A DNA stretch of 64,000 nt, taken from the NCBI GenBank assembly GCA_000721275.1, contig JOFO01000027.1:17797-81796 (forward strand), in the 5' to 3' direction. The notes below the pieces were generated by a model, which saw only the letters and a program-made list of their open reading frames with translations, was not told where the DNA came from and made no database searches. This document shows positions 7,030 to 15,980 of this stretch, piece after piece. Source of the stretch: Microtetraspora glauca (lineage in GTDB: Bacteria > Actinomycetota > Actinomycetes > Streptomycetales > Streptomycetaceae). Position numbers and translations under genes: made by a program. Positions within the stretch are counted from its first letter, which is position 1. Every line of letters starts with the position of its first letter.

Positions 7030-8634
7030 ATGAGCACCACCTGCTGCAGCACCACCGCCGAGGAACCCTCCCCGGCCCTCCCGGTCGTCGAGACCGCCTC
7101 CACCGGCTGCTGCTCGACCCCCGAGCCGGCTGAAAAGGCCGCCGAGGAGCAGGAGTCCTCCTGCTGCGGCAGCGAAACCGCCGAGCCCGAGCCCGTCGAG
7201 GCGTCCGGCTGCTGCACCACCCCGGCCGCCGAGCCGGAGGCCGAGCCCGCCGCGTCGGGCTGCTGCGGCCCGGAGGAGCCCGAGCCGGTCGCGGCCTCCG
7301 GCTGCTGCGGCCCGCAGGAGGAGCAGGCCGAACCCGCCCAGGTGCGCACCGGCCTCTCCCTCGACGACGCGATCACGGCGCTCGGCGGCGGCATCCCGCA
7401 GGCCACCGACCCCACCCCGTACGCTCAGGCGGACTGGCTGAGGGCGACCGAGGAGAGCCTGCAGGGCGCCAAGGCGTGGCACACCGTCGCCGACCGCGGC
7501 GAGGGCGACATCGCCTTCCTGCCGGGGTACGTCTTCGACGCCGACCCGATCGTGGACGCCGACCCCCGTACGCTGCTCGGCTGGCAGCCGAAGGACGGCA
7601 CCGCGGCCTGCTGCTCGGCCACCACCTCGTGCTGCGAGTCCGCCACCGACGCCGTCGAGGCCCTCGGCACCGACGCGTTCTTCCCGTCACTGCTGCTCGG
7701 CTCGCCGCTCGGCTACCGCTCCGAGGCGACCGCGTCCGTCGAGGACCCGCTGCTCGTCGCTGACCTGGTCGACCGCATCGTCCCGGCCGCGATCGAGGCC
7801 GGCATCCGCTCGATCACCGCCCCGTGGCTGCACAACAGCGCCTACAGCGACGTCCTCGCCCTGGCGCTCCAGGCGTACGGCGGTGACATCGCCTTCCACG
7901 GCGAGAACAACCTGCTCGACCTCCAGCACGACAGCTACGACGCCTACCTCGCCTCGCTCCCGGCCCGGAAGCGGCGCCGCGTGAAGGAGGACCGCGAGCG
8001 CGCGGACAACTCCGGCACCCGCATCGAGCGCAAGGACCGCGAGGAGCTCCGCCCGCTGATCGGGCGGATCACCGAGCTCGTCACGCAGAACCGCCAGAAG
8101 TACGAGGGCGGCGAGGACGAGGCGCACATCGGCGCCCTGCTGACCGCGCTCGTCGAGGGCGGCGCCGACATCCGCGCGTACCTCGTCCACAAGGACGAGG
8201 CCGTGGTCGCGGCCTCGGTGGTGGTCCGACGGGGCAAGCGCCTCTTCGTGAAGTGGGCCGGCTTCGACTACGACGCGCTGGGCGAACGCAGCGGTGTCTA
8301 CTTCGAGATCGCGCTCGACCGCCCGCTGCGCGACGCCTTCGCCGAGGGCCTCACCGCGATCGAGGCGGGCCCGGGCGCGGACGAGGCCAAGCGGCTGCGC
8401 GGCTTCCGACCGGGGCAGATCCGCTCCGTCGTCCTGGTCACCGACACCGCGCTCCGGCCGAAGGCCGCCGAGCTGCACGCCGCCTACGGCCAGGCCCGCC
8501 GCGAGACGCTCGGCGCGGCCGCCGAGGAAGCGGCGCCGGCGACGGCGATCGGCCGCCTGAAGGCGAAGCTGCTCGGCAGCACGGCCTACGAGCCGATCAA
8601 GCCCCTCCAGCCCGAGGGCGGCTGCTGCGGCTGA
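7030..8634 (+). CDS. GNAT/FemAB-like protein with nine Cys-Cys pairs
   Basis: A 534-residue protein. Residues 1-100 hold six CC pairs (positions 5, 27, 45, 61, 78, 92) in an acidic, Pro/Glu-rich linker. Two more lie at 194 and 201 inside the folded part, and one at the very end (GGCCG). Residues 105-515 resemble the COG3146 peptidogalycan biosynthesis/recognition (GNAT-like acyltransferase) family, with DPLLVADLVDRI, FHGENNLLDL and KWAGFDYDALGERSGVYFEIA. Vicinal cysteines are classic trivalent-arsenic ligands, so an arsenic-binding or arsenical-transferring role is plausible. It lies 79 bp after the GAGWD gene, probably in the same operon, and ends at a strong terminator. Confidence 0.8.
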   Translation: MSTTCCSTTAEEPSPALPVVETASTGCCSTPEPAEKAAEEQESSCCGSETAEPEPVEASGCCTTPAAEPEAEPAASGCCGPEEPEPVAASGCCGPQEEQAEPAQVRTGLSLDDAITALGGGIPQATDPTPYAQADWLRATEESLQGAKAWHTVADRGEGDIAFLPGYVFDADPIVDADPRTLLGWQPKDGTAACCSATTSCCESATDAVEALGTDAFFPSLLLGSPLGYRSEATASVEDPLLVADLVDRIVPAAIEAGIRSITAPWLHNSAYSDVLALALQAYGGDIAFHGENNLLDLQHDSYDAYLASLPARKRRRVKEDRERADNSGTRIERKDREELRPLIGRITELVTQNRQKYEGGEDEAHIGALLTALVEGGADIRAYLVHKDEAVVAASVVVRRGKRLFVKWAGFDYDALGERSGVYFEIALDRPLRDAFAEGLTAIEAGPGADEAKRLRGFRPGQIRSVVLVTDTALRPKAAELHAAYGQARRETLGAAAEEAAPATAIGRLKAKLLGSTAYEPIKPLQPEGGCCG

Positions 8635-8682
8635 CCCGCGGATCGAGCCCTCTCCTCACCACCACTCCCTCACGCCCCCAGA

Positions 8683-8713
8683 ACCGGTCCGGTGCCTCGC
8701 GCACCGGACCGGT
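8683..8713. terminator. Terminator after the Cys-pair gene
   Basis: A 13-bp perfect stem (ACCGGTCCGGTGC / GCACCGGACCGGT) with a 5-nt loop, 48 bp after the stop codon. It lies between convergent genes and may serve both. Confidence 0.85.
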
Positions 8714-8752
8714 CTGGTGTTTCCCGGCGGGGAGGAGCCGCCGGTAGGTCCG

Positions 8753-9754
8753 TCAGTCCGTCCAGCCCGCCTTGGCCGCGAGGACCCCGGCCTCGAAGCG
8801 GCTGCGGGCGCCGAGCCGTGCCATCAGCTCGGACATGATCCGGCGCTCCGTGCGCAGGCCGATGCCGAGCTTCTTCGCGGCGATCTCGTCGGTGGCCCCC
8901 TGCGTCAGCTGGCGCAGGAGTTCGCGTTCCTGTGCGGTCAGGCCGGCCTCGTCCCGGTCACGGACGCTGCCGAGGGGAGCCGCGCGCTCCCAGACCTGCT
9001 CGAACAGGGCGACCAGAGCGGTCATGACGCCGGGGCCGGTCAGTTGGACGGCGCCCTTCTTGGTGTTGTCCGGGTCGACGGGAAGCAGGGCGACCTCGCG
9101 GTCGAAGAGCACCATCCGCAGCGGGAGGGCCGGGACGGTGCGCACCTCGCCGCCGTTGTCGTGCAGCCAGTGCGCGTACTCGACGGTGGGGATGTCGTTG
9201 CGGACGCTGTCGAGGTAGGCGGTCAGGACGCGCACGCCGCGCCGCATCAGCTGCTCGTCGAGGGGCCGGCTCGCCTCCAGACTGGCCGCGGACTGAGCGC
9301 CACCGGGCATGAAGGACAGGCACTCGGTGGTGCTGCGATGGGCCAGCTCCTCGAGCCGGGCCTGGATGGCGTCGATGCCCTGGAGGTACTCGACGCCGTG
9401 TCGTTCACCGGTCCGCAGCTCGGCGTACTCGGCGAGCAGCGTGCTGATGGCCGCCTGTGATTCCGCGAACTGCTGCTGCTGCGCGAGAAGTTCCGCCTGC
9501 TGTCGCTGGAGCAGGAGCTGGAAGCCCAGGTTGGGGCTGACGGGCCGTACGCCGCCGGGCGCCTGGAGCGAGCGGCGCAGGAGGTTGAGCTCGGCGAGCC
9601 GGTCCAGGGCCTCACGTATGTCCGCCTCAGGACGGGCCAGATGAGAGGCGAGCTCTCCGACACCCCAGTCCTGGTGCGTGAGCATCAGGCGATAGACCGT
9701 CTCGGCGTCCGCATCCAGTCCCAAACTCGCCAGCACAGCGACCCCCCGGCCCAC
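8753..9754 (-). CDS. LuxR-family regulator with TrmB-like N terminus
   Basis: A 333-residue regulator. A winged-helix segment at residues 15-65 (VYRLMLTHQDWGVGELASHLARPEADI) is followed by a Gln/Glu-rich helix around residue 85-100. A central domain with EYAHWLHDNGGEVRTVPALPLRMVLFD resembles phospholipase-D-like/TrmB effector folds. The C terminus is a LuxR-type HTH (TAQERELLRQLTQGATDEIAAKKLGIGLRT). Such regulators often sit inside Streptomyces peptide or metabolite clusters. It lies between the two genes carrying the 48-bp element and is the best local candidate to bind it. The GTG start at 9754 is not certain. Confidence 0.82.
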   Translation of the reverse strand: MGRGVAVLASLGLDADAETVYRLMLTHQDWGVGELASHLARPEADIREALDRLAELNLLRRSLQAPGGVRPVSPNLGFQLLLQRQQAELLAQQQQFAESQAAISTLLAEYAELRTGERHGVEYLQGIDAIQARLEELAHRSTTECLSFMPGGAQSAASLEASRPLDEQLMRRGVRVLTAYLDSVRNDIPTVEYAHWLHDNGGEVRTVPALPLRMVLFDREVALLPVDPDNTKKGAVQLTGPGVMTALVALFEQVWERAAPLGSVRDRDEAGLTAQERELLRQLTQGATDEIAAKKLGIGLRTERRIMSELMARLGARSRFEAGVLAAKAGWTD

Positions 9755-9771
9755 GTCTCAATATGCGAGAC
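9755..9771. promoter_or_regulatory. Inverted repeat at the luxR-type gene start
   Basis: GTCTC-N7-GAGAC lies directly against the GTG start of the divergent regulator gene. It may be an autoregulatory site or a leader hairpin. Confidence 0.35.
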
Positions 9772-9902
9772 ATACTCATCAGTCCATCGGCGAGCGCCGA
9801 TCTTTGCAGCTCAGGACATCCGTCGACAAGATGCGTCCACCCTGCGATCGGACGCCGCCACGCCTCACCCCCCTCGCTCACGGCGGCCGGAATTAGCCCT
9901 CT

Positions 9903-9950
9903 CAGGCAGGTCGTTGCCGGACGCAGTTCATGCCAAGGGATATCCCTTCC
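9903..9950. promoter_or_regulatory. 48-bp upstream element, copy 2
   Basis: It is 40/48 identical to 6465-6512 and starts 173 bp upstream of the gene at 10076. CAGACT follows at 9970, 67 bp after the element start. It lies in the 321-bp divergent gap between the LuxR-type regulator and the Cys-containing gene. The rest of that gap shows no coding signal. Confidence 0.7.
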
Positions 9951-10075
9951 GCCTTCCCCGACGGCTCAGCAGACTGGTGATCACAAAGGTTCGGCAGGCC
10001 GGCACGACGGATTCCGCACCTCTCCTCACGCCCCTTTTCGCGGGGCATTCCATCCACCACACACGGAGGACAGCC

Positions 10076-10585
10076 ATGTCCGCTGCGCGGAGTCTGCTGC
10101 GCCTGGCCAACAGGGCCGCCGCCGTCGCCCTGGGCTTCTCGCCCGCCGGCGGGCACGGCTGCGGTCCCAAGTGCCGCCACGCCCACCTGTACGGCGAGGT
10201 CGCCCCCGCCGTGGCCGACCAGCACGTGTGGTCCGTACCCGGGCTCGCCGCCCGACCGGGAGGCCCCGTGCTCATGGCCACCGCCACCCTCGTCGCCACC
10301 GACGCCGCCACACACCGAGACCTGGCGGCGGCGACGGTGACGGACATCGTCTGGGCGTCCGCGATGACCGAGGACGACCTTGAGCATGTCCACGCCAGTT
10401 CCGCTCCCGGTCGAATAGAGCTGACCTTCTTCCATCGGACGCGCAACCCCGCCGAGGCGATTTCCGCCGCGTGGGAAATCTGCCTGCGTGCGCTGAATTC
10501 CAGCCCTTCTCTGGCTCATTGGCGAATTACCGCCACCCCCCGCCTTCCCGACGCCCTCCCCGGCTCGGACCCCCTTCCTGCGTGA
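10076..10585 (+). CDS. Unknown Cys/His-containing protein heading the C-As operon
   Basis: A 169-residue protein with no recognised family. A short hydrophobic N-terminal stretch ([16 protein letters not shown]) is followed by [16 protein letters not shown] at about residues 25-40, a compact metal-binding-like CxxxCxHxH cluster. The remainder looks like a small alpha/beta domain. The ATG has CGGAGGA upstream. It is followed 34 bp later by the EPSP-synthase homologue, so it probably starts the organoarsenical operon. It shares the 48-bp upstream element with the GAGWD gene. Confidence 0.65.
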   Translation: MSAARSLLRLANRAAAVALGFSPAGGHGCGPKCRHAHLYGEVAPAVADQHVWSVPGLAARPGGPVLMATATLVATDAATHRDLAAATVTDIVWASAMTEDDLEHVHASSAPGRIELTFFHRTRNPAEAISAAWEICLRALNSSPSLAHWRITATPRLPDALPGSDPLPA

Positions 10586-10619
10586 TCCAGATCACACACC
10601 CCTGCGAGGAGTACCACCC

Positions 10620-11921
10620 ATGAGCGGCATCAACGACCCCCGTCTCAAGGCCGAAGAGCTCACCGTCGAGCCGCTGGCCGCCATCGACCACGACGTGAAG
10701 GTCCTCGGTTCGAAGAGCTACACCAACCGGCAGATCGCCGTCGCCGCCCTGTCCGGCAAGGAAGGCGTGATCGACGGCGCGCTCATCTCCGACGACACCG
10801 TCTTCTTCACCAAGGCCGTCGAGTCCTTCGGGCACGTCAGCGCCGAGATCGACCACGAGGCCGCGCGCATCTCGTTCACCCCCACGGGCAAGCCGATGAC
10901 GGCCCCGCAGGAGGAGATCTTCGTCGGCGGCGCGGGCACCCCGCTGCGCTTCCTCATCTCCATGGCGGGCCTCGCCGAGGGCACCACCACCATCACCGGC
11001 AACGCCCGGATGCAGGAGCGCCCGTTCGGCGACCTGCTCGCGGCCCTCCCGGGCCTCGGCGTCGAGGCGGTCGCCGTGCGCGGCAACGGCTCCCCGCCGA
11101 TCCGCGTCACCGGCGGCAACTTCGTCGGCGGGAAGACGAAGATCTCCGGCGCCGTCTCCAGCCAGTACACCTCGTCGCTCCTCATCAGCTCCGTGCTGGC
11201 GAAGCAGGACACGGAGATCGAGATCGTCGACGAGCTGGTCTCCAAGCCGTACGTCGAGATGACCCTGGCGACCCTCGCCGAGCACGGCATCACCGTCGAG
11301 CGCGACGGCTACCGCTGGTTCAAGGTGCCCGCCGGCCAGTCCTTCAAGGGCGGCCACGCGATCGTCGAGCCGGACGCCTCGGGCCTGTCGTACTTCATCG
11401 CCGCCGCCGCGATCCTCGGCGGCCGGGTCACCATCCCCGGCATCGGCTCCACCTCCCACCAGGGTGACGTCGGCCTGGTCGAGGTCCTCGGCCGGATGGG
11501 CGCGCACACCGAGGTCACCGAGAACTCGGTCACCGTCAAGGGCGGGCAGCTGCGAGGCATCGAGGTCGACATGGACGCCATGCCCGACGTCGTCCCCTCA
11601 CTCGCCGCCGTCGCCGCCTTCGCCGAGGGCCCGACCCACATCACCAACATCGCCAGCCTGCGGGTGAAGGAGTGCGACCGCATCGCGGCCGTCACCACCG
11701 AGCTGCGCAAGATGGGTGTCAAGGTCGACGAGTACGACGACGCCATGACCGTCCACGGCGGCCCCTCGCACGGCGCGGTCATCGACACCTACGACGACCA
11801 CCGCATCGCCATGACCTTCGCGATCATGGGCCTGCGCACCCCGGGCGTCGTCATCAAGGACCCCGGCTGCGTCGCCAAGTCCTTCCCCGCCTTCTGGCAG
11901 ACCCTGGACACCCTGCGATGA
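10620..11921 (+). CDS. EPSP-synthase homologue, probable arsenoenolpyruvate synthase
   Basis: A 433-residue enolpyruvyl transferase of the AroA family. It retains GSKSYTNR (Lys32, Ser33, Arg37), [49 protein letters not shown] and CVAKSFP, so the catalytic core looks intact. It is translationally coupled to a phosphoglycerate-mutase homologue, not to shikimate genes. This pair is the hallmark of the bisenarsan pathway of S. lividans/S. coelicolor, where the homologue (called BsnM from memory) is proposed to condense arsenate with enolpyruvate. Ordinary shikimate function is unlikely given the context. Confidence 0.85.
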   Translation: MSGINDPRLKAEELTVEPLAAIDHDVKVLGSKSYTNRQIAVAALSGKEGVIDGALISDDTVFFTKAVESFGHVSAEIDHEAARISFTPTGKPMTAPQEEIFVGGAGTPLRFLISMAGLAEGTTTITGNARMQERPFGDLLAALPGLGVEAVAVRGNGSPPIRVTGGNFVGGKTKISGAVSSQYTSSLLISSVLAKQDTEIEIVDELVSKPYVEMTLATLAEHGITVERDGYRWFKVPAGQSFKGGHAIVEPDASGLSYFIAAAAILGGRVTIPGIGSTSHQGDVGLVEVLGRMGAHTEVTENSVTVKGGQLRGIEVDMDAMPDVVPSLAAVAAFAEGPTHITNIASLRVKECDRIAAVTTELRKMGVKVDEYDDAMTVHGGPSHGAVIDTYDDHRIAMTFAIMGLRTPGVVIKDPGCVAKSFPAFWQTLDTLR

Positions 11922-13450
11922 CCGAGTCCCCCGACACCCGTCCCGGCATCCTGCTCGTCCTCGACGGCTGGGGCCACACCGAGCCGGGCCCCGGCAACGC
12001 CCTCGCGGTCGCGGACACCCCCGTCCTGGACGGCATCCGGGCCAAGTACCCCGCCACCCTCGTGGAGGCGTCCGGCGAGCACGTCGGCCTGCTGCCCGGC
12101 ACGGTCGGCAACTCCGAGATCGGCCACATGGTCATCGGCGCCGGCCGCCCGCTGGACTACGACAGCGTGCTCGTCCAGCGACAGATCGACTCCGGCGGTC
12201 TGCGCGACAACCCGCGCCTGACCGAGGCGCTCGACGCGCTCGCGGCCGGCGGCGGCGCCCTGCACCTGATCGGGCTGGCCTCCGACGGGCAGATCCACGC
12301 CCACGTCGACCACCTGCACGAGTTGCTCTCGATCGCCGCCGCCCGCGGCGTCGAGCGGGTCTGGGTGCACGCGATCACCGACGGCCGGGACGTCGCCGAC
12401 CGCACGGCCGGCCACTACCTCGGCCGGGTCGAGGAGTTCTTCGCGACGACCGGTGTCGGCCGCCTGGCCACGGTCTCCGGACGCGGCTACGCGCTCGACA
12501 AGAGCGGCGACCTGGAGCTGACCGCCAAGGTCACCCAGACGATCGCGGACGGCAGCGGAGCCCTGGCCCGTGACTACGGCCAGGTCCTGGCGGGCGCCGG
12601 CGACGGCGATGTGTGGGTCACCCCGACCGTCTTCACCGACCCCGATGGCGAACCGCTGGCGACTGTGCGGGACGGGGACGCGATCCTGTTCGCCAACTTC
12701 CGCAGCGACCGCATTCAGCAGCTCGCCGACGACCTGGTGAAGCACCTGGCCGAGAGCGACGTACGGATCCTCTCCCTCACCCAGTACGACACCGAGGCGG
12801 ACATCCCCGCCCTGGTCGGCCGCGCCGACGCCTCCGGCGGCCTCGCGGACCAACTGGAGGCCCACGGCCTGCGGTCCGTACGGATCGCGGAGCAGGAGAA
12901 GTTCGAGCACGTCACCTACTACCTGAACGGGCGGGACGAGCGGCGCCGTGAGGTCGAGGAGCACGTCCGGATCACGTCGGACGAGGCGCCCGAGTACACC
13001 GCGCGGCCCGAGATGAACCTCGACCGGGTCGCCGACGCGGTGATCGCGGCCGCGGGCCGGACCGACGTCGCCCTCGTGGCGGCCAACCTCGCCAACATCG
13101 ACGTCGTCGGCCACACCGGCGACCACGACGCCACCGTCAGGGCCGCCGAGTACACCGACGGGCAGGTGGACCGGATCCTGACCGCCGCCGCGGCCACCGG
13201 CCGCTGGGTGGTCCTGGTCGGCGACCACGGGAACGCCGAACGGATGTCCAAGCCCGGCCCGGACGGAACCCCGCTCCCGTACGGCGGCCACACCACCAAC
13301 CCGGTCCCCGCGGTCGTCGTCCCGGCGCCCGGGCAGCTCCTGCCCGACGCCCTCCGTGACGGCGGCAGCCTCGCCGACATCGCGCCCACCGTGCTCGCCC
13401 TGCTCGGCCGTCCGAGCGGTCCCGCCATGACCGGAAGGAGCCTGCTGTGA
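11918..13450 (+). CDS. bsnN: Cofactor-independent phosphoglycerate mutase homologue, probable arsonopyruvate-forming mutase
   Basis: A 510-residue alkaline-phosphatase-superfamily enzyme. Metal and nucleophile residues of iPGM are kept: LDGWG (Asp16), GNSEIGHM (Ser66), [38 protein letters not shown] and GHTTNPVP. The substrate loop that is normally YYAMDRD-RWDR reads [13 protein letters not shown], losing conserved Arg residues. BsnN, its bisenarsan counterpart, is proposed to rearrange arsenoenolpyruvate to arsonopyruvate, making the C-As bond. The ATG overlaps the previous stop (ATGA) and the next gene starts at GTGA. Confidence 0.88.
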   Translation: MTESPDTRPGILLVLDGWGHTEPGPGNALAVADTPVLDGIRAKYPATLVEASGEHVGLLPGTVGNSEIGHMVIGAGRPLDYDSVLVQRQIDSGGLRDNPRLTEALDALAAGGGALHLIGLASDGQIHAHVDHLHELLSIAAARGVERVWVHAITDGRDVADRTAGHYLGRVEEFFATTGVGRLATVSGRGYALDKSGDLELTAKVTQTIADGSGALARDYGQVLAGAGDGDVWVTPTVFTDPDGEPLATVRDGDAILFANFRSDRIQQLADDLVKHLAESDVRILSLTQYDTEADIPALVGRADASGGLADQLEAHGLRSVRIAEQEKFEHVTYYLNGRDERRREVEEHVRITSDEAPEYTARPEMNLDRVADAVIAAAGRTDVALVAANLANIDVVGHTGDHDATVRAAEYTDGQVDRILTAAAATGRWVVLVGDHGNAERMSKPGPDGTPLPYGGHTTNPVPAVVVPAPGQLLPDALRDGGSLADIAPTVLALLGRPSGPAMTGRSLL

Positions 13451-13800
13451 CCCTCGCGCCCCCGCTCGCCCAGACCGCCACACCCGGCGGCGCCCGCTTC
13501 GCCGCCGCCTACGCCGACGGCGCCGTCCGGCACGAACCGGACGCCGGCCCCGGGCTGGCCGTCGAGGTCCGCGTCAGCGCCGACGGCTCGGCCCACGTGC
13601 TGACCGTCACCAACCTCACCTCCGAGGCCCAGGAGCTGCTTCCCGAGCCGCTGCTGCCGCCCGGCGACGGACCGCTGCTGTTCCTCGGTGGTGCGTCCAC
13701 CACCGCCGAGCGCGACGGACTGCTCGTCGCCCGCCTCGCCCCCCACGGGTTCGTCCGCCTCGGTCGCGCCCTCGACACCGACCAGGAGCACACCTCATGA
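13447..13800 (+). CDS. Unknown small protein in the C-As operon
   Basis: A 117-residue protein coupled on both sides by 4-bp overlaps (GTGA start, ATGA end). It is rich in Ala, Gly and Leu without transmembrane segments. Strand-rich blocks such as GLAVEVRVSADGSAHVLTVTNLTSEAQELL suggest a small beta sandwich. No family is recognised. The tight coupling argues for a complex with, or a step beside, BsnN and the amidotransferase-like protein. Confidence 0.75.
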   Translation: MTLAPPLAQTATPGGARFAAAYADGAVRHEPDAGPGLAVEVRVSADGSAHVLTVTNLTSEAQELLPEPLLPPGDGPLLFLGGASTTAERDGLLVARLAPHGFVRLGRALDTDQEHTS

Positions 13801-14504
13801 ACACCGTCACCGGACCGCGCCCGCGCGTGGCGCTGATCGGGGACCACGGCAAGTCCCCCGCGCACGCCAGGCTCGACAACTTCCGCGCCGAGCTGGAGGT
13901 GGACACCGTGTGGGTGCCCACCGAGACGATCACCGGCCCGGAGTCGTTCGACGGCTTCGACGGCCTGTGGGTCGTGCCCGGCTCCCCGTACGAGAACAAG
14001 GACGGCGTCCTCGCCGCCGTCCGACACGCCCGCGAGAACGGCATCCCGTACCTGGGCACCTGCGGCGGCTTCCAGCACGCGCTGATCGAGTACGCCCGCA
14101 GCGTCGCCGGTCTCACCGACGCCGACGACGTCCAGTACGACCCGGAGGCGGCCACCCCGCTGATAGTGCCGCTCACCTGCTGCCTCGCCGGCGAGCAGGC
14201 GCCCCTGCTGCTGACCGCCGGCAGCCGGCTGGCGGCGGTCTACGACGGCGCCGAGCGCTCGACGGAGACGTACCACTGCAAGTACGGCCTGAACGCGGAG
14301 TTCGTCGAGCTGCTCACCGGCGCGGGCGTGCTGTTCAGCGGCTGGGACGAGGAAGGCGCCCCGCGGGCCGCCGAGGTGCCGGGCCACCCGTTCTTCATCG
14401 GCACCCTGTTCCAGCCCGAGCTGGTTTCGGGGCCGGGCCGGATCCACCGGCTGATCACGGCCTTCACGGCCGAGGTGAGCGCCCGGGCGGCCGTCGCCGT
14501 CTGA
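13797..14504 (+). CDS. CTP-synthase C-terminal-like amidotransferase domain, catalytic His lost
   Basis: A 235-residue stand-alone class I glutamine-amidotransferase domain of the CTP-synthase type (DHGKSPAHARLDNFRAEL, VVPGSPYENKDGV). The nucleophile Cys is present (YLGTCGGFQHA). The usual His-x-Glu site reads GTLFQPEL, so Gln replaces the catalytic His, and there is no synthetase domain. Glutaminase activity is therefore doubtful. CTP-synthase-like genes are reported in bisenarsan-type clusters. It may bind a nucleotide or an arsenical, or act as a scaffold. The ATG overlaps the previous stop. Confidence 0.82.
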   Translation: MNTVTGPRPRVALIGDHGKSPAHARLDNFRAELEVDTVWVPTETITGPESFDGFDGLWVVPGSPYENKDGVLAAVRHARENGIPYLGTCGGFQHALIEYARSVAGLTDADDVQYDPEAATPLIVPLTCCLAGEQAPLLLTAGSRLAAVYDGAERSTETYHCKYGLNAEFVELLTGAGVLFSGWDEEGAPRAAEVPGHPFFIGTLFQPELVSGPGRIHRLITAFTAEVSARAAVAV

Positions 14505-14528
14505 GGCGGTGCGCCCGGCCGGGGCGGC

Positions 14529-14918
14529 TCACGCCTCCGCCGAGCCCTCGCCCCAGATCAGCGCGTCGAGCACGGCCCGGTGCTCGGGCCGGATCGCGTA
14601 CCAAGCCCACGTGCCCCGCTTCCTGCGGCTCACGAGGCCGGTGTCCACCAGGATCTTCATGTGGTAACTGACGGTCGGCTGAGCGAGATCCAGCAGCGGC
14701 GTCATGTCACACACGCACGCCTCGCCGTCCGGAGCGGCCAGCAGCACGCTGAGGATCTGCAACCGGGTCGGGTCGGCGATGCCCTTCACGTTCCGGGCCA
14801 GCGCCTCAGCCCGCTCCCGGGGCAGCGGTTCCACGTCGAGAGGCGGCCCGCAGGTCGGATCCTCGTCGACGAAGGGCAGCAACCCCGAGCGATGGTCGGT
14901 CGCTTGTTCTGCTGACAT
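14529..14918 (-). CDS. arsR: ArsR-family repressor beside the Pst-like operon
   Basis: A 129-residue ArsR protein with EACVCDMT (CxCD) and recognition helix QPTVSYHMKILVDTGLV. An extra Cys lies at DPTCGPP near residue 22. The start is the ATG at 14918. It is convergent with the C-As operon (25-bp gap) and divergent from pstS, so it is the likely regulator of the transporter and of itself through the 141-bp gap. Confidence 0.9.
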   Translation of the reverse strand: MSAEQATDHRSGLLPFVDEDPTCGPPLDVEPLPRERAEALARNVKGIADPTRLQILSVLLAAPDGEACVCDMTPLLDLAQPTVSYHMKILVDTGLVSRRKRGTWAWYAIRPEHRAVLDALIWGEGSAEA

Positions 14919-15059
14919 GACGATCACCCTATGTCCGCCCGGCCGGCCGGCTGAGTCACATCGAGCGAGTTCACTCACTGTTCGCCTGTCATTCAGCGAG
15001 TGTCCGAACAGCTCCCGCACGTCTCCTTCTTCCTTCCCCACCACCGCAAAGGCACCGCC

Positions 15060-15977
15060 ATGTCTGTCACCTCCACCACGTTCCGAAGCACCGTGCCGGC
15101 CTTCGCCTCGCGCCGGATGCGGCAGGGAGCCGCCGCATCCGCCGGCCTCGTCCTCGCCGCCGTCCTCACCGGCTGCGCCGGTGCCGCGAAGGCCGACACG
15201 GGGGCCTTGCAGGCCAGCGGATCCACCACGGTCGCCCCGGTGGCCTCCGACGCCGCCGAGGCGCTCAAGTCCAAGGGCCTGAACATCACCGTCGCCACCC
15301 AGGGCGGCTCCGCCGGCGGCATCTCCCAGCTCGGCACCGGCCAGATCGAGATCGCGCTGAGCTCCAAGCCGCTCTCCGACAAGGACAGCAAGGCGTACCC
15401 GGACGCCGACTTCGTGACCACGCAGATCGGCGCGGACGCGGTCGGCGTCATCATCACCAAGGAGGTCGCCGACGGCGGGGTCAAGAGCCTCTCCAAGGCA
15501 CAGGTGCAGGGCCTGTTCGAAGGGAAGATCACCAACTGGAAGGAGGTCGGCGGCCCCGACCTGCAGGTCTTCGTGTACGACAAGGAGCCCGGCCGCGGCA
15601 CCCGCGAGGTCCTCGACAAGTTCGTCTACGGCAAGGGCGAGCCGCCTGCCCCGCCGCAGTCCGCGAACTACGCCGTCGTCGGCGGCAACACCGAGACCCG
15701 CAACAAGCTGAAGTCCACCCGCGGTTCCATCGCCCCGCTGTCGACCGGCTTCATCGACGGCCACCCCGACCTGGTCGCCGTGCCGCTGGACGGCATCGCC
15801 CCCAGCCTGGAGAACGTGGCCTCCGGGAAGTACCCGATGACCCGCCCGCTGTACATGATCACCAACGGTCAGCCCAAGGGCGCCGCCAAGCAGTACATCG
15901 ACTACATCCTCTCCGCCGAGGGCCAGAAGCTGCTCCCGAAGCACGGGTACCTGACCCGTCAGCAGATGGGGCTCTGA
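15060..15977 (+). CDS. pstS: PstS-like oxyanion-binding lipoprotein
   Basis: A 305-residue substrate-binding lipoprotein. The signal peptide ends in lipobox LTGC near residue 39. Binding motifs are ASGSTTVAPVA, GGSAGGISQLGTGQIEIALSSKPL and EPGRGTRE, the phosphate loops of PstS. It heads an operon with a fused permease and an ATPase, beside ArsR and the C-As genes. Import of arsenate for biosynthesis, or of phosphate to compete with it, are both possible; sequence alone does not tell which. Confidence 0.88.
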   Translation: MSVTSTTFRSTVPAFASRRMRQGAAASAGLVLAAVLTGCAGAAKADTGALQASGSTTVAPVASDAAEALKSKGLNITVATQGGSAGGISQLGTGQIEIALSSKPLSDKDSKAYPDADFVTTQIGADAVGVIITKEVADGGVKSLSKAQVQGLFEGKITNWKEVGGPDLQVFVYDKEPGRGTREVLDKFVYGKGEPPAPPQSANYAVVGGNTETRNKLKSTRGSIAPLSTGFIDGHPDLVAVPLDGIAPSLENVASGKYPMTRPLYMITNGQPKGAAKQYIDYILSAEGQKLLPKHGYLTRQQMGL

Positions 15978-15980
15978 CCG

